Shown here piece by piece: positions 16,565 through 24,223 of a stretch of 64,000 nucleotides of DNA. A program made the translations under genes and the position numbers. Below the pieces are notes generated by a model. The model was given only the letters and a program-made list of their open reading frames with translations. It did not search any database and was not told the DNA's origin. The DNA is taken from assembly GCF_029581355.1 (NCBI RefSeq), contig NZ_CP120849.1, positions 3,690,501 to 3,754,500 on the forward strand, given 5' to 3'. The number at the start of each line of letters is the position of its first letter. Position 1 is the stretch's first letter. The DNA is from Parabacteroides chongii. GTDB taxonomy: Bacteria; Bacteroidota; Bacteroidia; Bacteroidales; Tannerellaceae.

Positions 16565-16859
16565 TTCCTAATACCCGGCTGTTACGTATTTCGTTGATTA
16601 ACTCTTCGGCACTTTTATCATCTTCCCATGCTCCATAAAATTTATCAGGCAAATCTTTATATTCTTCTTTTGCTTTATCTTCCAGGATAGAGTTAGAAAG
16701 TCTGGCTATTAGTTTTAGCTTTATGTCTGTACTGAGGTTTTTCAATAATCCCCAATAGGTTTCTATTATGCTGGTCTTTTCCGGGTTGGCATAAGATGCT
16801 ATAGGTTCGGAAACCTTGTCGGATGGCTTGTTCTCATTTTTGTAAGGCTTTGTTGTCAT
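16557..16859 (-). CDS. Orphan VapB-like antitoxin
   Basis: This 100-residue protein has a disordered start. The C-terminal block DKFYGAWEDDKSAEELINEI then RNSR is a pattern I associate with Bacteroidales antitoxins of VapC-type PIN toxins. The last residues (VLGTR) look like junction sequence, because the deletion that removed the toxin begins there. A -7 box lies 35 bp upstream, so it may still be expressed. With the toxin gone it can serve only as a DNA-binding protein or an anti-addiction factor. Confidence 0.6.
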   Translation of the reverse strand: MTTKPYKNENKPSDKVSEPIASYANPEKTSIIETYWGLLKNLSTDIKLKLIARLSNSILEDKAKEEYKDLPDKFYGAWEDDKSAEELINEIRNSRVLGTR

Positions 16860-17167
16860 AAAGATTATAGATTAAGTTGTTTATACTATGCGACAAATGT
16901 AAGTATAATATTTTACACCGCATGAGATATCAAAACAGAATTACAGCAAATGGTTTATGTAACTTTATGGAAGCTGAATCATCCTTTCGGATGGTGTGGA
17001 AACCGATGATATGGGTTTGCATATAAAATTAAAATATCCATTTAAATTTATTAGCTTTAGTTGCACAAATATATGGAGAATAGTTAAGAAGTTATTTTAA
17101 TTTTGTAGTTTGTTGGAAAACATCTCTTAAGAGAGAACAGTTATACTTATGTTATAATTCAACCAAT
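16860..17167. other. Divergent intergenic region between antitoxin and lut operon
   Basis: No gene is visible. It contains a minus-strand -7 box for the antitoxin (TACATTTG, 16901-16894), a small hairpin CATCC/GGATG at 16980-16993 and the plus-strand -7 box of lutA at 17098. The rest is AT-rich. Confidence 0.5.
17098..17105 (+). promoter_or_regulatory. -7 box of the lutABC operon
   Basis: TAATTTTG matches TAnnTTTG and lies 62 bp upstream of the lutA ATG. No convincing -33 TTG at the right distance. Confidence 0.4.
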
Positions 17168-17908
17168 ATGAAGATAGGACTATTTATCCCGTGTTATATC
17201 AACGCGGTGTATCCGGAGGTTGGCGTAGCCTCCTACAAACTCTTGAAGCATTTGGGCCTGGACGTCGATTATCCTTTAGACCAGACTTGTTGCGGCCAGC
17301 CGATGGCAAATGCCGGTTTTGAAAACGAATCCCTGAAACTGGCTCTCCGTATGGAAGATTTATTTAAACAGTACGACTATGTGGTCGGACCGTCTGCCAG
17401 TTGTGTTGCATTCGTAAAAGAGAATCATCCCGGCATCCTGGAAAAGGCCGGACATGTTTGTCAGAACAGCAGTAAGATATACGATATCTGCGAGTTTCTG
17501 CATGATGTAGTGAAACCGGAAGAACTGCCTTCTGTTTTCCCCCATAAAGTGAGTATTCATAACAGTTGCCACGGGGTGCGCGAGTTGCATCTGTCATCTC
17601 CCAGCGAAATGAATATCCCATACTTTTCCAAACTGCGTGATCTGTTGCAGTTGGTAAAAGACATCGAGATACTCGAACCGAAGCGCATCGACGAATGCTG
17701 CGGTTTCGGAGGAATGTTTGCCGTTGAAGAGCCGGAAGTCTCTGTTTGTATGGGACATGACAAGGTGAAAGACCATATGAGTACCGGGGCCGAATATATC
17801 ACCGGAGCCGATAGTTCCTGTCTGATGCATATGCAGGGTGTCATCGAGCGTGAACACCTGCCGATAAAGACCATTCATATCACTCAAATATTAGCCGCAG
17901 GATTATGA
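17168..17908 (+). CDS. lutA: L-lactate utilisation protein LutA (Fe-S oxidoreductase subunit)
   Basis: This 246-residue protein has two cysteine-rich CCG-type blocks that bind an Fe-S cofactor: TCCGQP near residue 41 and IDECCGFGGMF near 178, with HNSCHGVRELH near 135. It matches LutA/YkgE, one of three subunits that oxidise L-lactate to pyruvate without the flavin enzyme LldD. Its stop overlaps the lutB start by 4 bp (ATGA), showing translational coupling. The three lut genes in order make the assignment firm. Confidence 0.9.
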   Translation: MKIGLFIPCYINAVYPEVGVASYKLLKHLGLDVDYPLDQTCCGQPMANAGFENESLKLALRMEDLFKQYDYVVGPSASCVAFVKENHPGILEKAGHVCQNSSKIYDICEFLHDVVKPEELPSVFPHKVSIHNSCHGVRELHLSSPSEMNIPYFSKLRDLLQLVKDIEILEPKRIDECCGFGGMFAVEEPEVSVCMGHDKVKDHMSTGAEYITGADSSCLMHMQGVIEREHLPIKTIHITQILAAGL

Positions 17909-19278
17909 GTACGAAACATTCAATAGCAGCTGCCCGTTTCATAGCTAACAGGAAACAGGAAGCCTGGCACGATGAGACCCTTTGGATGGTACGTGTCAAA
18001 AGAGATAAGATGAGTCATTCGCTTCCCGAATGGGAGCGTTTGCGTGAGTTGGCCTGTGATATCAAAATGTATTCCAACAGCCATTTGGATACGTTGCTGG
18101 AAGAGTTTGAAAAGAACGCCATAGCCAACGGAGCCATCGTACATTGGGCGAAAGATGCGAAGGAGCACAATGAGATCGTCGAAAAGATCCTTCAGCAGCA
18201 TAATGCGCATACGCTGATCAAGAGCAAATCCATGCTGACGGAAGAATGCGGTATGAATGAGTATCTGTTCGGGAAGGGGTATGACATCGTCGAGAGTGAT
18301 CTCGGTGAACGTATCCTTCAATGGATGCACCTTCATCCGAGCCATATCGTGATGCCTGCTATCCATATTAAACGCCAGGAGGTTGGCGAGATGATGGAAC
18401 GTGTGCTGGGTACGGAGAAAGGCAATTCAGATCCAACTTATCTGACACATGCTGTTCGTAAGAATATGCGTGAAAAATTTCTGACGGCTGATGTTGCTAT
18501 GACGGGAGCCAACTTTGCCGTTGCTTCGACCGGTGAGATTGTGGTTTGTACCAATGAGGGAAATGCAGATATGGGGACTTCATTCCCTAAAGTTCATATC
18601 GCTACATTCGGGATGGAGAAGATCGTTCCCAACCAAGAGGCTTTGGGCGTCTTTACCCGCCTGCTCGCCCGTTCCGGTACCGGACAGCCGATAACCTCTT
18701 ATACTTCTCATTACCGTAAACCTCAGGATGGCGGTGAGTTTCATCTAATCATCGTAGATAACGGGCGTAGCGATATTTTGGCAAAGCCGGATCATATCCG
18801 TACGCTAAATTGTATCCGTTGCGGCGAATGTATGAACACCTGCCCGGTATATCGTCGGACTGGCGGTTATTCCTATACCTATTTTATACCCGGTCCGATC
18901 GGCATCAATCTGGGCATGTTGAAAAATCCGGAAGAGTATTCTGATAATGTTTCGGCTTGTTCCCTGTGTTTATCCTGTTCAAATGTCTGTCCTGTAAAGA
19001 TAGACCTGGGCGAACAGATTTACCGTTGGCGTCAGGATCTGGACAAGATTGGAAAGGCTAGCTCGGAGAAGAAAGTAATGTCGGGCGGTATGAAGTTCCT
19101 GATGGAACGTCCGGCACTGTTCAATACATCATTGAAGTTTGCTCCTCTGGTAAATAAATCACCTCGTTTTATGATCTATAATGGATTGAATGCCTGGGGA
19201 AAGGGGCGTGAGTTACCGACCTTTGCCAAAGAATCGTTCAATGATATGTGGAAGAAAAACAAGATACAAAAACCGTAG
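17905..19278 (+). CDS. lutB: L-lactate utilisation protein LutB (4Fe-4S subunit)
   Basis: This 457-residue protein matches LutB/YkgF. The N-terminal part is a LUD domain (SMLTEECGMNEYL near 109). Two ferredoxin-like clusters follow: CIRCGECMNTCP near 307 and CSLCLSCSNVCP near 350. It passes electrons from lactate oxidation to an unknown acceptor. The start overlaps the lutA stop. lutC follows after 37 bp. Confidence 0.92.
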   Translation: MSTKHSIAAARFIANRKQEAWHDETLWMVRVKRDKMSHSLPEWERLRELACDIKMYSNSHLDTLLEEFEKNAIANGAIVHWAKDAKEHNEIVEKILQQHNAHTLIKSKSMLTEECGMNEYLFGKGYDIVESDLGERILQWMHLHPSHIVMPAIHIKRQEVGEMMERVLGTEKGNSDPTYLTHAVRKNMREKFLTADVAMTGANFAVASTGEIVVCTNEGNADMGTSFPKVHIATFGMEKIVPNQEALGVFTRLLARSGTGQPITSYTSHYRKPQDGGEFHLIIVDNGRSDILAKPDHIRTLNCIRCGECMNTCPVYRRTGGYSYTYFIPGPIGINLGMLKNPEEYSDNVSACSLCLSCSNVCPVKIDLGEQIYRWRQDLDKIGKASSEKKVMSGGMKFLMERPALFNTSLKFAPLVNKSPRFMIYNGLNAWGKGRELPTFAKESFNDMWKKNKIQKP

Positions 19279-19315
19279 GGGTAGGGGTTGCCTGCCTGTA
19301 AAAACATAGGAAAGA

Positions 19316-19894
19316 ATGAGTAGTAAAGAATCTATATTATCCCGTATCCGTAGTCATACCGGTACTCGTTACGAGCAGCCGGAAATCACATTGGATGCCA
19401 TTCATTATGAAGATAAAACCGGACAGTTTTCCGAATCGTTAAAGGCTGCGGGTGGTGCGGCCGTTGTTCTGCAAGTGGGGGAAGATATCAATGAGCTGAT
19501 CCGGAAACATTTTCCTGACGCGAAACGTATTGCGTCGAATCTGTCTAAAATAACTTGTGCCACTTTCGATCCTGATTCGGTATCCGACCCCAGGGAATTG
19601 AATAATACGGACCTTGCTATTGTGGAGGGTTGTTTCGGGGTTGCCGAGAATGGTGCCGTATGGATTACGCAGCAAGTAAAACATAAAGCACTTTATTTCA
19701 TCTCGACCGGATTGGTGATCCTTATCAATAAGGAAGATTTGGTTAATAATATGCACGAAGCTTATCAGCGGGTGGAAGGTACAGACTATAAATATGGCTT
19801 TTTTGTCTCCGGTCCGTCCAAAACAGCCGATATAGAACAGGCATTGGTATTCGGTGCACATGGACCGATGAATGTCTTGGTTGTATTAAAATAA
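19316..19894 (+). CDS. lutC: L-lactate utilisation protein LutC (LUD domain)
   Basis: This 192-residue LUD-domain protein has the diagnostic TDLAIVEGCFGVAENGAVWI block near 100-120 and ends with AHGPMNVLVVLK. It completes the LutABC lactate oxidation complex. It is slightly shorter than the 200-240 residues of many LutC proteins but shows no sign of a break. Confidence 0.88.
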   Translation: MSSKESILSRIRSHTGTRYEQPEITLDAIHYEDKTGQFSESLKAAGGAAVVLQVGEDINELIRKHFPDAKRIASNLSKITCATFDPDSVSDPRELNNTDLAIVEGCFGVAENGAVWITQQVKHKALYFISTGLVILINKEDLVNNMHEAYQRVEGTDYKYGFFVSGPSKTADIEQALVFGAHGPMNVLVVLK

Positions 19895-19913
19895 TACTCA
19901 ATATTCTTTTACC

Positions 19914-20825
19914 ATGAGCAACATAAAAATGATGAACAGAAGAAAATTTATCCGGACAGGTGTTGCCGGAGTAGCTGGTTTGTCGCTGGCACAGGTTGGT
20001 TGGGCTGATATGCAGCGGGTACTTCCTTCCGATGTGACGGTCGATAAAGTGGAGTTAGGTAAAACAGGACTGGAAGTTTCCCGTATCGCTTTGGGTACCG
20101 GAACAAAAGGATGGAATTATGAATCCAACCAAACCCGTATCGGAATGGATAATTTCCTGAAACTGGCTCATCACGGCTATGAAAGGGGAATCCGTTTCTT
20201 CGATATGGCCGATATGTACGGTTCCCAGCCTTTCGTGGGTAAGGCCTTAAAAGAACTGCCTCGTGAAAAAGTAACTCTGATGACAAAGATGTGGACGTAT
20301 GATGATGGATCGGAGAAAAGAGAACCAGTCAGGAAAACCCTCGACCGTTTCCGTCAGGAAGCCGGTACCGAATATTTCGATATCTTACTGATGCATTGCA
20401 TGACCAGCGGTGACTGGCCTGAAACACGTAAATTCTATATGGACGGTCTTGCCCAGGCAAAAGAAGAGGGTATTGTGAAGGCTGTCGGAATATCTTGCCA
20501 TAACTGGGAGGCTATGAAGGAAGCAGCCGATAATCCGTGGTGCGATATTATTCTGGCCCGTCTGAATCCTTTCCAAAGCCATATGGACGGAACACCTGAA
20601 GATGTGAATGCTCTTTTAGGTAAAGCGCGCGAGAATGGGAAAGGTATCATGGGTATGAAAATATTTGGTGAAGGAAAGCATGTTGCAGACGATGAACGCG
20701 AACGTTCGATCCGTTTTGCTGTTACCGGGAGCAATTTGCATTGTATGACGCTCGGCCTGGAGTCGATTGCCCAGATGGATGATGCTATTGAAAGGGTAAT
20801 GAGGAATGTAAAGAATATCAGATAG
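19914..20825 (+). CDS. Aldo/keto reductase with Tat-type signal
   Basis: This 303-residue protein carries a twin-arginine signal (NRRKFIRTGVAGVAGLS) before residue 32. The aldo/keto reductase barrel follows: ELGKTGLEVSRIALGTG, RFFDMADMYGSQPFVGKALK with the catalytic Asp and Tyr, VTLMTKMW and a late GVPEDVN-like loop. Exported AKRs of this type are common in Bacteroidales; the substrate is unknown. It lies 20 bp after lutC and could belong to the same operon. A second in-frame ATG at 19929 would still keep the signal. Confidence 0.82.
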   Translation: MSNIKMMNRRKFIRTGVAGVAGLSLAQVGWADMQRVLPSDVTVDKVELGKTGLEVSRIALGTGTKGWNYESNQTRIGMDNFLKLAHHGYERGIRFFDMADMYGSQPFVGKALKELPREKVTLMTKMWTYDDGSEKREPVRKTLDRFRQEAGTEYFDILLMHCMTSGDWPETRKFYMDGLAQAKEEGIVKAVGISCHNWEAMKEAADNPWCDIILARLNPFQSHMDGTPEDVNALLGKARENGKGIMGMKIFGEGKHVADDERERSIRFAVTGSNLHCMTLGLESIAQMDDAIERVMRNVKNIR

Positions 20826-20835
20826 TAGGGATAAT

Positions 20836-21048
20836 ATGAAGATAATATTAAATATAATATTGATACTGATAGCGTTATCAAGTATAGCCATAAGTATATT
20901 TAAAGAATATGATATGACATTGAAATGTATATCATTTGCTACGGCATTAGCCTGTTTAGGGGCAACGGTGACAAATAAAAATCTTCGATATATATTAGCA
21001 GGAATCGCACTGATCCTGCTGATAATATCGTGTATTTTACGGTTTTAG
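20836..21048 (+). CDS. Small two/three-helix membrane protein
   Basis: This 70-residue protein is almost entirely hydrophobic (MKIILNIILILIALSSIAIS, then a loop with Lys, then YILAGIALILLIISCILRF). It starts 11 bp after the aldo/keto reductase stop. I do not recognise a family. Its position suggests cotranscription with the lut-AKR genes. The clean membrane-protein composition makes it more than a chance frame. Confidence 0.5.
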   Translation: MKIILNIILILIALSSIAISIFKEYDMTLKCISFATALACLGATVTNKNLRYILAGIALILLIISCILRF

Positions 21049-21060
21049 TGCAGAACATTC

Positions 21061-21089
21061 TTGTTATTTCAAAAAAACGCCTATCTTTG
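21061..21089 (+). promoter_or_regulatory. Promoter of the ABC-F leader
   Basis: TTG (21061-21063) and TATCTTTG (21082-21089) are spaced by 18 bp, a good Bacteroidota promoter. Transcription would start near 21095, giving a leader of about 180 nt before the ABC-F gene. Confidence 0.65.
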
Positions 21090-21113
21090 CCCCATAATTT
21101 TATAAATAGTCCG

Positions 21114-21131
21114 ATGAAAATATCCAAGTAA
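21114..21131 (+). CDS. Candidate leader peptide (5 residues) of the ABC-F gene
   Basis: ATG at 21114 opens a five-codon frame, MKISK, ending in TAA at 21129-21131. The stop codon touches the left arm of the first leader stem (AGCCGG, 21131-21136). A ribosome paused here would therefore block that stem. The geometry suits translational control of a terminator. Translation itself is not proven and the ribosome site is weak. Confidence 0.4.
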   Translation: MKISK

Positions 21132-21234
21132 GCCGGTTTCAGAACATATTTATGAGTAGCTCCCGATCCGAATGGGAGTAAGTTTCTGTATAACCTTCCG
21201 GCTATGTCCTGCGCTGTATCCTGGCGCATTTTTT
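21131..21234 (+). promoter_or_regulatory. Structured leader with intrinsic terminator upstream of ABC-F
   Basis: Nested stems are visible: AGCCGG (21131-21136) with CCGGCT (21198-21203); CAGAAC near 21140 with GTTTCTG near 21182; and CTCCC (21160-21164) with GGGAG (21174-21178). Directly after comes TGCGC (21210-21214) / GCGCA (21224-21228) followed by six T residues, an intrinsic terminator 44 bp before the ABC-F start. ABC-F ribosome-protection genes are often controlled by such attenuators. Confidence 0.55.
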
Positions 21235-21277
21235 ATTTCCAGATTTTAGTTTCTAACATTTTTAAAGCAGATAGACT

Positions 21278-22894
21278 ATGTGCATATCAGTACAACAGCT
21301 TTGCTATATCCATGCGGATAAAGAACCACTATTTCAAAATATCAGTTTGACGGTAAACGAAGGGGAGCAATTATCATTAGTGGGAAATAACGGTTCCGGT
21401 AAATCAACTTTGCTACGTATTATTGAAGGAAGTTTGAAACCCTCCTCCGGGGAGGTCGTTTGTTCTTCCAAACCCTATTATGTGCCGCAACATTTCGGTC
21501 AATACGATCAGTTGACTGTGGTACAAGCCTTGTTGGTCGAATCCAAAATCAATGCATTACATGCCATTATAGCGGGAGATGCGTCGGCCGATAATTTTAC
21601 CGTTCTGGATGATGACTGGAATATTGAAGAACGAAGCTTGGCCGCTCTTTCCTCCTGGGGATTGGAACATATCCGGCTGGACCAATCGATGAGTACATTG
21701 AGCGGCGGTGAAAAGACGAAAGTGTATTTAGCCGGTATTCAGATACATTCTCCTGAGATCATCCTGATGGACGAACCGACCAACCATTTGGATGTAAATA
21801 GCAGAAAGAAACTTTATAGCTTTATCGAGTCGAGCCGTGCCACCATGCTTATTGTCAGCCATGACAGGACACTGCTCAACCTGCTGCCTTACACCTGTGA
21901 ACTGGAAAGAAGTAAGATTACATTGTATGGTGGAAATTACGACTTTTATAAAGAACAGAAAGAGGTCGCATTGACAGCCTTGCAGAATCAATTGAGCGAG
22001 AAAGAAAAAGAGTTGCGGTTGGCAAAGAAGATTGCCCGGGAAACACTTGAAAGAAAGAGCAAATCGAGTGTAAGAGGGGAGAAAGCCGCCATAAAGAAAG
22101 GCATTCCCCGGATAATGATGGGGGCCATGAAGCAGCATGCCGAACAAAGTACCGTTAAATTGAAGGATATACACGATGAGAAAATGGGTTCGATCAATTC
22201 CACCATTACGGATATCCAGAACACGCTGCCGGATATGAAACAGATGAAGACGGATTTCAATTCCCCCAATCTTCATACCGGTAAAATATTGATCACTGTA
22301 AAGGATATGAACTTTGGCTATGGTCAGGATGGTTTATGGAAAGAACCGTTGAACCTGCAGGTTCGGAGTGGCGACCGTATCCAGTTCAGCGGAAATAACG
22401 GAGCGGGAAAAACGACATTGCTGAAGTTGCTGCTGGGCGAATTGGAACCGACTGAGGGAACGATTACCCGTGCAGACTTCAAATATGTATATATCGACCA
22501 GGAATATTCGATCGTGAAACCTCACCTGACGGTTTTTGAACAGTTGGAGCAATTCAACCTGTTCGCCAAACCGGAGCATGAGTTAAAAATGATCCTGAGC
22601 CGTTTCCTTTTTCCGGTCGGTACATGGGATAAAAACTGTTCAAAATTAAGCGGTGGGGAGAAGATGAGGCTTGCTATCTGCTGCCTGATGGTCAGTAATA
22701 GCACGCCGGATATATTTGTTTTGGATGAACCAACGAACAATTTGGATATCCGGAGTGTTAGTATAATAACAGCGGCCATCAAGGACTACAATGGTACAGT
22801 GCTTTTGGTTTCGCACGATCTTTACTTTGTGAAAGAAATAAAAATAAACAGGTTCGTTGAACTTTTTTCTTCAACCCCTGTTATTAAGATATAG
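21278..22894 (+). CDS. ABC-F family ATPase (possible ribosome-protection protein)
   Basis: This 538-residue soluble protein has two ABC domains in tandem and no membrane segments, which defines ABC-F. Domain 1 has Walker A GNNGSGKST near 36, signature LSGGEKTKVYLAG near 144 and Walker B ILMDEPTNHLD. The linker near 230-330 is rich in Lys and Glu. Domain 2 has GNNGAGKTTLLKLL near 373, LSGGEKMRLAICC and FVLDEPTNNLD. Members either act as translation factors or protect ribosomes from macrolides, lincosamides, pleuromutilins or phenicols. The terminator-bearing leader suggests an inducible resistance role. The subfamily cannot be told by eye. Confidence 0.88.
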   Translation: MCISVQQLCYIHADKEPLFQNISLTVNEGEQLSLVGNNGSGKSTLLRIIEGSLKPSSGEVVCSSKPYYVPQHFGQYDQLTVVQALLVESKINALHAIIAGDASADNFTVLDDDWNIEERSLAALSSWGLEHIRLDQSMSTLSGGEKTKVYLAGIQIHSPEIILMDEPTNHLDVNSRKKLYSFIESSRATMLIVSHDRTLLNLLPYTCELERSKITLYGGNYDFYKEQKEVALTALQNQLSEKEKELRLAKKIARETLERKSKSSVRGEKAAIKKGIPRIMMGAMKQHAEQSTVKLKDIHDEKMGSINSTITDIQNTLPDMKQMKTDFNSPNLHTGKILITVKDMNFGYGQDGLWKEPLNLQVRSGDRIQFSGNNGAGKTTLLKLLLGELEPTEGTITRADFKYVYIDQEYSIVKPHLTVFEQLEQFNLFAKPEHELKMILSRFLFPVGTWDKNCSKLSGGEKMRLAICCLMVSNSTPDIFVLDEPTNNLDIRSVSIITAAIKDYNGTVLLVSHDLYFVKEIKINRFVELFSSTPVIKI

Positions 22895-22935
22895 TGTTTT
22901 TCATGGTATTAGAATTAAGTTAGATTAGGTTATCC

Positions 22936-22970
22936 GTCTTGTTCGTGAGAATAGGGCGGTTTTTTTATGT
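22936..22970 (+). terminator. Terminator between ABC-F and gldB
   Basis: CCGTC near 22937 pairs with GGCGG near 22957 (one G-U pair), followed by seven T residues. It ends the ABC-F transcript before the convergent gldB gene. Confidence 0.6.
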
Positions 22971-22971
22971 C

Positions 22972-23967
22972 TTATGGTTTATATTTGGATAGAGTCAGTA
23001 TATCCTGTGCATTTTCGTTTTTCATCAGTGCTTCGGGGGTTGCATTGGTTTCATTCATATACTTCAGAATGATTTGCAGTCCTACCCAGCTTCCGATATT
23101 GCCGGGAGCATCGCTTGCCAGGAATTGTGCGGGCATATCTTCAAAATATTTTGTAGTAGCCATCTGATCCGGTGTGTACAAATGTTTACGTTCGACAATC
23201 GCTTTCCAAAGATTTGCTTCATTGTTTTTGCACCATTCCCATGCTTCGTCCGTGTAACCGAACAATTGGGCGGGAGACATATCCGGTAAGGCAGATAAAA
23301 CCAGATATTTGATCTTACCTTCATAGACCATCCGGTCGAGTAGTACATTCTCTTTGCCGGTGAAAGGATATTCGGACATCAGCCAACCTGCGACATAATC
23401 GGGAACTATATGTGACGGTTGCATCTTGCGAAGTTGATAATCATAGAAAAAATCCTGGTATAGCGGATAATCCTGCCCCATATATTTATCGATGGAAATA
23501 GACAATAGACTATCTCCGACCAGCACATTCTGATTTAAACCGGAAACGTGCATATATAAAGCCGGAATCTGCATTGCCGGAAATTTTTCATGTACCCAGG
23601 CAAATGCATTACTAAGTGATTGTTCCATCTCTGTTACCGATTCGTATTTTGCAATAGCATCCGCATAGAGCTTTTTCAGGGTCGGCTCCGAATAAAAGTT
23701 TTCCAACTTGGTGAAAAAGCCGGGCAGATCCGGTGACTGCATATTCAGAATACCTTTCCCCAGAATCTCTGTCATTTGAGGATATTGATTTAATAACTGC
23801 TGATTGAGCGTGGTGTCATCGGAACAAATCAGTTCATACAACGCTTTATCGAACCGGTTAACAGGCATCGGAGTCGCATCCGTGATATTGTTTGCGTTTG
23901 TATTTTGTCCGTTACAACTACAAAAGCAGACGATCATAAGGAATGTCAGGAGTGTTTTACAATTCAT
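22972..23967 (-). CDS. gldB: GldB-family lipoprotein
   Basis: This 331-residue lipoprotein has a signal peptide ending in CFCSC (Cys18 is the likely lipidation site). It matches the GldB family, known from gliding motility in Flavobacterium but also found in non-gliding Bacteroidales, where the role is unclear. Recognised segments are PVNRFDKALYEL near 35, KFPAMQIPALYMHVSGLNQN near 130, DKYMGQDYPLY near 160 and the late GNIGSWVGLQIILKYM. No gld or type IX secretion genes are adjacent. Confidence 0.78.
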   Translation of the reverse strand: MNCKTLLTFLMIVCFCSCNGQNTNANNITDATPMPVNRFDKALYELICSDDTTLNQQLLNQYPQMTEILGKGILNMQSPDLPGFFTKLENFYSEPTLKKLYADAIAKYESVTEMEQSLSNAFAWVHEKFPAMQIPALYMHVSGLNQNVLVGDSLLSISIDKYMGQDYPLYQDFFYDYQLRKMQPSHIVPDYVAGWLMSEYPFTGKENVLLDRMVYEGKIKYLVLSALPDMSPAQLFGYTDEAWEWCKNNEANLWKAIVERKHLYTPDQMATTKYFEDMPAQFLASDAPGNIGSWVGLQIILKYMNETNATPEALMKNENAQDILTLSKYKP

Positions 23968-24028
23968 TGCTCTATCTTTATTATGTTATATGGTCAAATG
24001 AAGATGTGAAGATAGTATTCCCAAAAGT

Positions 24029-24090
24029 GTTTCACCCTAATGAAACAACTGTTTCTCCTAGGTGGAACAACTGTTTCATCAGGGTGAAAC
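24029..24090. repeat. Phased palindrome array B, three units, 22-bp period
   Basis: The 18-bp units GTTTCACCCTAATGAAAC, GTTTCTCCTAGGTGGAAC and GTTTCATCAGGGTGAAAC start at 24029, 24051 and 24073. Both 4-bp spacers are AACT. Each unit is an imperfect palindrome with GTTTC/GAAAC-type ends. The array lies in the divergent gap between gldB and the MATE gene, upstream of the MATE promoter. Confidence 0.85.
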
Positions 24091-24150
24091 ACTTTTTATG
24101 TAGGGATATGACTATGCGTTACATCGAATGCTTACATGACTAAATTGGTA

Positions 24151-24168
24151 AACGGATATTTATCCGTT
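24151..24168. promoter_or_regulatory. Palindrome just upstream of the MATE promoter (operator candidate)
   Basis: AACGGATA (24151-24158) and TATCCGTT (24161-24168) form a perfect 8-bp inverted repeat with a TT centre. It ends 3 bp before the TTG -33 element. The position suits an activator or repressor of the efflux gene. It is not in phase with array B. Confidence 0.5.
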
Positions 24169-24171
24169 ATA

Positions 24172-24202
24172 TTGTGTGGAAAACTTCTTATTACTACCTT
24201 TG
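24172..24202 (+). promoter_or_regulatory. Promoter of the MATE pump gene
   Basis: TTG (24172-24174) and TACCTTTG (24195-24202) are separated by 20 bp, a near-ideal Bacteroidota promoter, 21 bp before the ATG. Confidence 0.7.
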
Positions 24203-24223
24203 CAATCCTTTTGAATATCCTTT

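Noticed and set aside
24029..24090. CRISPR array
   Set aside because: Units are palindromic, differ from each other, spacers are 4 bp, and there are no cas genes.
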